Part shown: positions 36,201 through 47,175 of the stretch, piece by piece
Position numbering within the stretch: position 1 is the first letter of the stretch
Layout of the letters: every line of letters begins with the position of its first letter
Source: Bemisia tabaci
Taxonomy: Eukaryota > Arthropoda > Insecta > Hemiptera > Aleyrodidae
Direction: 5' to 3'
Assembly: GCF_918797505.1 (NCBI RefSeq)
Contig: NC_092797.1
Coordinates: forward strand, 26,425,372-26,489,371
Length of the DNA: 64,000 nt
Position numbers and translations under genes: made by a program
Notes under the pieces: generated by a model
Told to the model about the DNA's origin: nothing
The model's database searches: none
Seen by the model: only the letters and a program-made list of their open reading frames with translations

Positions 36201-39200
36201 CAAGATCCAATGTGTTTTTTTTTTTTTTTTTTTTTTTTTTTCCAGTGAATCTAACATGCTTTCACGTATGCTGGGAATTTTGAAATAGCCAATTGAGGAG
36301 CTTTCTGGAAAAAGGGCACATAGAAAAAAATCGCGTTGGAGAAAAATGCATTTGGAGCCTCCATCATTATTCTATGGCCACTGATTGTGACTTACGTTCT
36401 CAATCGGGAGTCCAAGCAGCGATGTAAGTTACCATCAGTGGCCAGGAAGTAAGAATGGAAAATTAAAATTCATTTTTCTTAAACGCAATTTTTTGCATAT
36501 GTGCCCTTTTTCCGGAAAGCTCCTCAATCCTCGGCAGTGCCGGATTCATGCACTTTTTTCTGGTCACAGATTGATCCGATTGTGAGCAGTTCGTAAAGCA
36601 GGGTGTCTACAAGTCCAGAATTTCCGGAAAGCCCGGATATAGTACTGATTTTTTAAGGGCGGTCTGGAAGTACTGAAAAAGTATGGGATTTCGCGAGAAA
36701 GTCCGGAATTTTCGTCATTTTTGTCGCAATTCGAGCGAGAAATTCAAATTTTCAAAATTTTCGTATTTCGTCAATTTGGGGTACTTACTGAAAAAGTACT
36801 GAATTTCTCTTATGAGGAGATACTGAATTTCTTGGGAATGGACTGTAAAAGTACTGATTTTTGGCCAGCCTGTTTTAGTAGACACCCTGGTAAAGGGGGG
36901 GATACCCTCAAAGCCAAAGGGGGATCTGGAGGCTGATCTCCAAATTTAGTTTAATTTAGTGTCTTTTAAACGGCATTTTTAGTATATTTAGTACTCTCTG
37001 GTCCCCTATGTTTACCAACAATTTAGTGGAAATTCACAGGGCTACTGACTGTTTCAGCCTTCCCATTTTCCTAATTGGTCTTCCACTTTCGAGTACCATT
37101 TTTTCCTTAAAAATTTCAAAGTGGTGTCCCGTTTTTTCCCCTTCACGTAGACAGTGTCAGGGGTGCAAACACTTCTCGACCATACGACCAGTTGGTCGCT
37201 TGTGTAAGTGGGAAAGCCCCGAAAAACGGTGTTTTCCAGTGGGAAAGCCGGGAAAATCGGTTTTTTTTTTTTTTTTTTTTTTTTTTGCGAAACCGCTGTA
37301 TAAATCACGTGTTTTTCGCGAGATCACGGCAATTTAAAAGCTCAGATCTATATGAGAAAATCATCTTTTTGAAATTTTTTGGTGAGAAGGGGTTTTGAAA
37401 TGGGAAGGCCAAGAACTTTCTGCATCTTTGGACAAGTGGACACTGTCGCAATTCTGCGCAATTTGTACGATTTTTATCGCGGTTACATAAGTAACATGCG
37501 ATTCGCACCTTGATTTTGCGGTGTTTCTCGAATTTTGAGATCGCATTCCTGTTTTCAGGAGACTAAAGAATTCACTCATCAATTTTGACAAACAATTCAA
37601 CGTGATAAAGGCGCGGTTTTTTTTAGAGAGAAAATATCGCATTCGAGTGCAGTTTCGATATCAGTAATGAAGGCGACAATTTTCCTCTATAAAAAACCAC
37701 GCCTTAATTATGACGTCAAGTTTTTTTTGTCAAAATTGATGAGTGAATTCTTTAGTCTCCTGACAACAGTATTGCGATCTCAAAATTCGAGAAAAATGAC
37801 GAGTAGCTGAAAAAATTGGAACCAATTGACGCGATATATCGCATGTCGTTCTGACACAAAATATGATGTCCATCGAATCATCTTAAGGCGTGGAGATAAA
37901 CCATTTAGGTTTGAAAAGGTCTGCCGCGTGAAAAGATGAGAAGGCAAAAAGTAGAATTCGATTCAAATTAATGTATGAGAGGAGAAGTCAGCGGACATGT
38001 TGAAACGTTTCATCCGCGTTTCAATGCCTCAGGTTGCAACGGGCATGGTCACGTTACATCCGCGAGTCCATCATCACAGAGTCAGAGAAGTAATGTTGTA
38101 ATGATGCTTTACTGCCGTGCTAAGGAAGAACGCCGTATGAATATTCGAGAGTTGCCAAAGTTCCCTCAATTAAATACTTATTTTTGAGGAAAGTTGTGAA
38201 TATTTTTCCTTGAAATTTTCAGGTGCTTTAGTTGAAATTCGGAATAAAATTATCCGAAAAATTCGAAGGATAATAGTCACATAGGTTTACCAGGAAATTC
38301 GTGTTTTATCAAAGGAAATTTGGCAACGCTTGAAGGTTCATACGGCGTTTTTCCATAGCACGGCAGTTTACTCTTCTAGTTGAGGCACACGCTCAAGTTC
38401 AGCGCGGTTTGTTTTGGCAGTGACGTGAGGGTTAGGGGGACGAGACGTGCGGGGGATCGGGGACCGGGGGGAGGGGGGGGGGGGGGGGAGAAAGGGACAA
38501 GAAAAGAGTAGACCGTTCGGAAGCAGCGAAAAGCATTGACTATCGCTGCATCGCCAGCTTCTGAATGGCACGAGAGGGCGGAGGGAGAGGAGGCCAAAGA
38601 AACGAATACAAAAATATCTTGGCATCTAATTTTAAATTCAAACTCGGACTCCGTAGTTAGTTTAAATGCAAGGACCCTACGAGTTGTAGCGTAACATCAG
38701 GTGAAGAAAACGCGCCTGTCGGTACGGGGAACGGTACCGCCGTGTTGAGGAAGAACGCCGTATGAGCCTACAGACGTTGCCGAACCTCCTTCGATAAAAA
38801 CCGAATTTACTGGGGGAAATGTAAATATTTTCTCCCACAATTTTCGGACGATTTTGTACGCAATTTAATCTAAAATAACTAAAAATTTCGAGGAAAAATA
38901 CGCCTAAAATGCGTCAAAAATGCACGTGTTATCAAGGGAAAGCTGGCAACTCTCGAATGTTCATATGACGTTCTTCCTTAGACGGGCAGGGTACCTTTTG
39001 GGACTCGTGAAGCCACAGCCTGGAGGTACACTTGCAGAGTTTGTTAATGCGTTCCAGCACCACTTCGATGTAGCCTGTCATCATTTCAAACAGTAAAGGC
39101 ATTTTTCTCGTGAAAGGGAGGGGGAGTGTATGCACATTTTAACACTAGTTCTTAGCGCGTCAGGTATTGCACCACAAAATTTGATTGAATTTAAACACAC

Positions 39201-42200
39201 GTATTTTAGCAGATAACATCATTTTGTCATATCTTCTCCAATAATTGTTCAATTCATGAACCAATGGTATCCTCGTGTTCAGTTCACTCAGTAGTTTCCA
39301 TTTAAACACGGAATTCATCAAATTTCAGACACCTGCAAATTCTCCATCGGTGAAAATGTAATTTTTTTCCCCGTCTGTGACACTGTGGACTGTGGAGGCC
39401 TAAAATACGGGAACCAATCAGAAATGGATTTACATTGTCTTAACTCTCAGTACAAAGGGACTCTACTCTACACTCGACAGGGTAATTTTCTCCAAGAACC
39501 TCGGCCCGCTATCGAAGTCATTCTTGATGAGCTTCCCTCGTGAGTTCCAAATCCGTTTCTCGGAGGCTCTGAAACATTTAATTTCCGTTTGCTGGGAGCC
39601 GACGCCGATGGTTGTCGTCGATTCGAGCGTAATGGACTTACTTCAATTGTCTGTTGATTCATCAAGTCGGATGCCGACCAGTTGCGTCAAGCTGTCATCA
39701 GAAACGCGCTGCTGAGACGCAGCTCGTTGCGTGCTGCGTACTCTATGTTCTCATCCCCCTCCACCTGCTCGGTTGAAGCTTCCAGTCACTTAAGTAATCA
39801 AGTTCACTTCTAGGTTTCTCGTTTCGTGATTATTCAACCCAACCCGCTGTGGAGTACGCACTTAAAAACATTGAGATCGGAAAGAGATACCCGGTGACCG
39901 CAAGCGATAGACAGGGTGTCTAACGACCTGGGAAATCGGGAAATGACAGGAGATTTTTCAGGGTGCATGTCTACATGTCCGGAATGGAGATGTTGCATGT
40001 GTGAGGAATTTGCGATTTGACTGATGATTCTTATGTAAAAGTTCGCGAGAAACATGATGGTGCCACTGGTTCTCTCTGAAATCAATTCCCAAGCTCCAAA
40101 AAAGCTCAAAAAAAGCTCAAAAAGAGGCCAAAATGGAGGGGATATCCCACCCTACCCTGAGAGTCCACGTCTACATCAAAACGAACTCTCTATGCAAAGA
40201 TAGGGAGCAAATACATTGACAGGGCTGCCACTTTATTTGGGGACTCCAAAACTGAAAACACGGCAACCCTGCTAATGTATTTGCTCCCTATCTTTGCATG
40301 GAGAGTTTGTTTTGATGTAGATGTGGACTCTCAGGGTAGCGTGGGATATCCCCTCCATTTTGGCCTCAACTTGAGAGCTTTTTTTGAGTTTGGGAGTTGT
40401 ATTCAGAGAAAACCAGTGGCACTATCGTGTTTCTCGCGAACTTTTACATAAGACTCAACAGTCAAATCGCAAATTCCTCACATATGCAACATCTCCATTT
40501 CCGGGAAGTCCGGAAATAGTGCTGATTTCTTAAGGACGGTCGGGAAGTACTGAAAAAGTGCGGAAATTCCGCAAGAAGGTCCGGAATTTTTGTCATTTTT
40601 GTCTGAATTTGAGAGAGATATTCAAATTTTTGACATTTTTTGAAGTAAGGCACTGAAAACGAACTGAATATCTCTATTAAGGAGGTACTGAATTCCTTGG
40701 GAATGTACTGAAAAAGTACCGTAAAAGTACTGATTTTTGGACAGCCTGCTTTAGTAGATACCCTGTTTTTTTTGCAAACGATTTCCGTGTCAGGAAAACG
40801 TCAGGCAAATCGAAAAACACGGATTTCTTTTGTTTTACTATCGAAAATTGACGGCGAATCAAGTTTCAGGAAAATGTAATCGACACCAAAATTTCTACCA
40901 ACATTTTTGATAATGAATTTTAAATTACCTTTTTAAAGGGGATGCTTTTTTTTCAGAACAGAACTTCGTTAAAAGTGTGTAGAATTTATTGAAGTTTCTG
41001 ATTTCATCAGTTCAGGCTAAGAACAGACCTGAGCCCCCGAAATAAAAATACCCCCTCTAACCTAGGCATCGCTACTGAGTGGGTCGATACGTATGTACAG
41101 AAATTTAGGAATAAAGAGTTTCCCACAAAGAAGTGGCCCCTAAGAGTACACGCCATCCGGGCCTTTTTCCACCTGTCCGGCGCTGGATACCACTATTCGA
41201 TCACGTGGAAGCTCGTGTTGCCTACATTGAAAACTGAAGGCAAACTACGACCGTGAGGCTTGATCACCGTTCCACGCCACGCTTGGTGAATTATTCCTAC
41301 TCTCTTCCTCGAGCTGTGGTCACATTTGAGGGTGGTGCCACTATGCGGCCACGTGCACGGAGAAAAAAACTTCGTGCGTGGGACCACCAAGTTCAGGTCA
41401 TATGGATCTCTATAGTTTTCGGATTGAGCATTCGAACACTTAAGGTCCAGCTGCTGAGGTTTGGATCACACATCTGAAACTTCAGTTCTCATGTCTGAAG
41501 TACTTCGGTTTTCACATCCGTAGAACTTTGGTTCTCACATCCGAAAAACTTCGGTTCTCACATATGAAGTACTTCAGATGTAAGAACTGAAGTTTCAGAT
41601 GTGTGATCCGAACCTCGACAGCTAGACATTAAGTGTTCAGATGCTCAATCTGAAAACTTCAGAGATCCATATGACCTAAACTTCGGGTCCTACGCACGAG
41701 GTTTTTTTCTCCGTGTGGGAGCTCCTGTCTCTTATGCTAAAAACTAAGGGCAAACTGAGAAAGAGTTAAATTCAAATTCACGACGTTTTTAAAGGTTTTT
41801 GTCGATGCTGCAAAAATTCCCCGATAGCTCTCGATTGTTCAAGTTGCTAGACTCCCTGGTATTTCTCGTATTTTTTGACGAAAATGTGTCTTCCGATGAA
41901 GACTTTTTAAAATTAGTCAGGAGGATCCCCAGGCCCAGTCTTCTCGGGGGCATTCCGTACCCTCCGGCCCCCCTGGTGTGGGGCCGAGGCCCTCTAGAGG
42001 TGTACGCCTTCCGCCCCTTTTCCCACTAGTCCGACCACGGTTTTGATCGACTTATTTCCAACGTGCAGACAAACAGCTACATACCTATGGTATAGAGAGT
42101 TAGGATCATGAAAAGTTCACTGGTATCCCATAGAGCCTCCGAAGATTGCATTGGAAAGTAGACTTTCTTTCGCACTTTTTCAACTCTATATTTTCAAGAT

Positions 42201-45200
42201 TGATATGCATAAGTCCTTGGTTTTCCCCATCGTAGAAACCCTTCGCACCTCAATAATTTCGTAGCGATTCCCTTTGATTTTGCTCCTCATATTTGTCAAA
42301 TCACCACGATTTTGCGAGAAAACGTGCTTTCCACGGCAGTATTGTAAGAAACGCGCGTTTTTCACCTCGATTTCACGGAACATACGCTACAGCGCGCCGG
42401 CTTTCCCATTTTTAAAACCATTTCTCGGAGCCGGTCAAGTGGTCGAGAAGTTTTTATGCACTCCTGCATTCCTGCAATAATTATTAATGGACCTATTTCT
42501 GCTTTAAATGGAACTAAAGACGTGCGGGAAAGACGGGGTGTGCTCGTGATGAGCTGCACAAGAAACAGTGTAAAAGTGGACGTGATTCCTTTTGGCAAAA
42601 TGGAAAAGTGGGAATTTACATTGAGTCGAACGGAACTAAGCGCCAACCGTGTGCTATCTCATGAGCCGTGGGCATGTTACAAGAGCGTTATGGACAGGGC
42701 TCATGAGCTAATGCATCATCGTTAAGCTCGTCAAGCCCGGTCGTCGACACTGACGTCACCGGCGCTTTATAATTCCCAACCATTCTTACAGTCCTTAACT
42801 AACGAGCACACCCCTTCTTTCCCTCCTGTCTCCGGTCCCGTCTAGCAGAAACACGTCCTTTTGATCGATGGATGTTCAACGATCAGTGTTCGAAACTCAC
42901 CCTGGAGTTTCAGGAGCCATGTGGCGCATCAAGCTCAATTTTTAGGGGCCAAATTGACTTTTTGCCCATGTATCTTGGCGCGTTTAGTGGCAAGTTAGAC
43001 GCATGATGTTTTAGTTACAGAACTAGTAGCTGTTACTTGGGGGAAATTTCGAAAAATCACCGTACAGAAAAACTAGGATTTTTTTTTTTTTTTTTGGGGG
43101 GGGGGGGGGGGCAATTTTTAGGGGCCACGATGGCGCAGAGCCTTCATTTTTTAGGCGCCATGGCCGATTTCGTTGGCGCGTTGGCGCACTGTCAACAATC
43201 CTCTTCATCTGAGTGTTGACTAAAACTTTTGACTTTTTTTTTTGGCAGATGGAGTAAACGGTGGTGTTACCAAAGAAATCAAAACAATGGCTGTGTCAAA
43301 CGGTATCCCGGACAACAACAACAAAACGATGACGAACGGGTACCACACGAACGGTTCGAGCGAAGAACACCAAGATTCGCCGGTCAAGCAGACGGGCTCC
43401 AAGAAGGGAGCGAGCATGGTCACTTCCGTCAACAACAACGTCTCCGTCAACGGCGAAGGAGAGGGCACGAAAAAAGACACCTGCTGCTCAGGCTCCAAGC
43501 ACGAAGAGTCCTCGTCGACCGTCGAGAAAGGAGAAGTGGAGGCGAGCGAGAAGTCCGCCGAGAAGAAAGAGGAGCCCGAAGTCGTCTTCATCCAGGACAT
43601 GGGCTTCACCGTCAAGTTTGTGTCTCCCGGATCAGAACCTTTCCACATCCAGGTGAGTTTTCAGCAGGGCCGGATTTACATTTTTAGCGCCCTAGGCTAA
43701 ACTTAGGGTGGCGCCTCTAAAAGTTAGCGCTCTCGCGGGGGGGGGGGGGGAAGTCCTCCCCAGACGCCCCTCCCCTCCAGATCAGAAGGAGGATGTTAGG
43801 TATCCGGGAAATGTTCAAATTCACCTTTAAAAAAACACCTTTGTCAACCACAACGTAGACATTTTTTAATAAACACGTTTTTAATAAATTTTCAAAAATG
43901 TTGCGCTCCTCAAAATGTTGTGCCCTAGGCTGTATCCTATGTAGCCTATTGGTAAATCCGGCCCTGGTTTTCAGCGATAGTCGCGTCTGCTTGTCGTGCT
44001 CCTTCAATCTCGGAAGGCATGCAACCAGCCGAGTTCGTGCGGTGCCCCTTCAAATTCACGGGTACTCCACCGGCACACAGTGGATCGAGTCAATTAGAGA
44101 GGTCGGACCTGAAATTTTTGGACTAAAACTGCAAATGATGTTTATTTCGTCACCAGGGTGTCTACAAGTCCGGAATTCCCTGAAAGTCTAGAAAAAGTAC
44201 TGATTTTTTCAGGGCGGTCTGGAAGTACTGAAAAAGTGCGGAATTACGCAAGAAGGTCCGGAATTTTCGTCATTTTTTGTCGCAATTTGAGCAAGAAATG
44301 CGAATTTTTGAAATTTTTCGAATTTCTTCAATTGAAGGTACTGGAAAAGTACTGAATTTCGTGGGAATGTACTGAAAAATTTAAAAGGACTGATTTTTAG
44401 CTAGCCTGTTTTAGTAGACACCCTGGTCACGTCTTTCAAGGGGTGCTATTCTGGAGGAAAACGTGAGGAAACCAATGAAACTACTTTTAGAACCTCAAAT
44501 GTTTGTTTACATGGAGCCATAAGCGTTTCAAGTTTCCTCATTTTGTCCGACCTCTCCTATTAACTCAATCCCTTGTGTGGCAGTTCATCATAACGGGGCA
44601 GGGGTCGCAAGAGTCTATTATGTGAAATACTAATCTGGTAATAGTAGAAGAGGTTGAAATAAATATAGAGTAATTCCTCTTCAAAATATGTCAACAAGTC
44701 AAGATATTGATATGCAGTTAGTAAATTATTTAAGCCAATTTATTCTCTAACTATCACAGCATGTGCTGTGCATTTGTCCAAATCAAATATCATGAACATA
44801 AACTGCAGCTGTCATTTCACACCAGATTTATCTCAAGTCTCTATTTCTAGTTTACTCCACTCTCTAAAAAACCATAATGTAGCCAAAATTCGATCGACTT
44901 TTTTCAATCCTAGCTAGAGAATACCTGAAGAATTTATAATCAGATTATGTAGAAGGACTATATCTTTATAACTGAAAGAATTTCAAGTTTGTGTAAAAGA
45001 TCTAAGCCTTAAATCTTTGTTTTTCTCATTATTCAGGTCTCAAGTATGGAAATGGTTCAAGAAATTCACCAGTTATTAATGGACAGAGAAGACACTTGCC
45101 ACCGTACTTGTTTCTCACTCCAGCTGGATGGAAATACATTGGATAACTTTGCAGACTTAAAAAGTATTGAAGGATTAAATGAAGGATCTGTAATCAAGGT

Positions 45201-47139
45201 ATTTTGAAAATCGTACACCATCTGTAGCTCTAGAAATTAAGTTTGTTTTAACCATAGCTCTTCAATTGAGCCAAAAAACAATGTGCAGTCACCAGTTTTC
45301 TTGGTTAAAGGTGGTTTTTCCATTTGCCTGTTCATGAGCCTGAACAACTATTTGCCCATCATAAATAGCAAAATTCAAAGAAATTACAACAGAATTTGTA
45401 GAAAATCACCAAAAAAGTATTGCATCTTGAGAAAAGTAAATCACCCTACAGGAAGTTCAAAAATCAACTACCAAACAAGGTACAAGTGTTAACAATTAAC
45501 ATATTTTTAATGGGAAAATACAACTGATATCATTTGTATAATCTAACGTCTATTTGATCTGTATCAAAAATACATGTTGATATCTCTCAGGAATTCATTT
45601 CTGAACTTCTCTTTGTGTGAATCGTTTTCTACGTAAGATTTTGAAGAGAAAACAGGTGACAGTTTTTTCCAACTCAGACCATGTCTAGTGGTTCATAGTT
45701 GTTCGCCCAAACTCAATGTCTGAATTTTCGATTCAACGGATGTGACATAAATTTGACCTTAACCAAATCCCAAGAAGAATCATTCGAAGCTTCTTCAATT
45801 GTTCCGCACTATGTGAAGAAGAAAAGAACACCCCTAAAATGAAGTTTTGATTAACCTTACCTGTCGAAATACATGTGATCATTATTATAAACCAACAGGA
45901 TAAGTGGGGCTAAAATCCCAGTTGATCAGTAAAATAAGAAATCCCTTTACCTAAGATTAATTTTCATTTAATTGACTATAACTGAAGTTGTACATTTTTC
46001 TTTTTAGGTTGTAGAAGAGCCATACACAATGCGGGAGGCTCGAATACATGTCAGGCATGTGAGAGATTTGTTAAAGTCATTAGATCCTGCAGACGCATAT
46101 AATGGCGTTGATTGTTGCTCATTGGCATTTTTAAATGTTATCACTCAAGGTGATATCCTAGGTATGATCTACTTCTTCTGCATCTTGATTCAAATATAAA
46201 AGCACTGTTAATACATTTCCTGTCATCATGTTGTGGCATATGTATACCCACTAGACTTACAATAAAATGTCAAAGTGTGATGGCTGTATAATTGTCACAA
46301 TGTCGCTACCTTATGATAAGGTTCTAGTACGCATTGTGTGATTATTTCCATGGTAGACCCGCAGCTAGTGGTTTTACCTCTTGACAGCTGGATAGAAACA
46401 CGCTGCAGTCTGCTACAATGATTAACTTTTTTATGAGCTCGTAACTTCGTTAATACTCTCTAGATGGAGTAACCAGAAAGGTGGAATCTCCCCACTTTTA
46501 CACATTACATGTAAAATCAAACATCCACATCTTGATGATAAAGCCATCTTGACTTGCTCCCTAGATCTCCATTTGAATGGAAGCAAAAGAAACAAACACA
46601 TCAAAACAATTAATTTTTAACTTGGTCTAAGTGATATAGATACCACTTTAAGCCCGAGTGATCAAATTTGGCAAAAGTTACCCATGATGTCGACTAACAA
46701 GAAAATAAGTTTTCCCTGTAAGTCTCATGGGATGCAAATGGGATTTTTCTTGTCATGTCCCCAAACAGCATTCCTTTATGTTCCAAAATTCATCATGAAT
46801 AGTTGGAATATTATGGTTGGAATTGAAGAAGTTGACCCTAAATTTTTTGTATACAACTGTAAATTTACTGTAAATAGAAGAATGAATTATTAATTATTAT
46901 TTTCTGTTTTCCCCCTCTCCAGAGAAGAAAAAGAAGAGTCAAGAAAGTGTTGATTGTACTCCCCCCGAATACATTATGCCTGGGTGTAAGGAACGACCCC
47001 TAATGCCTCTACATCCTTTCAGCAAGGAACAGAAAGGGCCTCAGTGTATTAAGGTAAGTTTTCTCAAGTTTATTGTTTGAGACTGTAGGAGCAATATTAA
47101 AATAATTGCACTTTAATTCATTGAGATTGATTTTTTTCA

Positions 47140-47175
<36 letters not shown>

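Noticed and set aside
37008..37337. Open frames running through the poly-T tract in clueless intron 1
   Set aside because: They depend on a homopolymer coding poly-Phe or poly-Lys and lie in repeat-like DNA.
42456..42725. An 89-codon frame within clueless intron 1
   Set aside because: It overlaps the foldback element at 42488-42865, and an overlapping frame of similar length exists on the other strand. Both are explained by the repeat.
43229..43687. A 152-codon Arg/Gln-rich frame over clueless exon 2
   Set aside because: It is the alternative frame of a GC-rich real exon. The Clu frame joins correctly to exons 1 and 3 and carries the conserved [10 protein letters not shown] segment.
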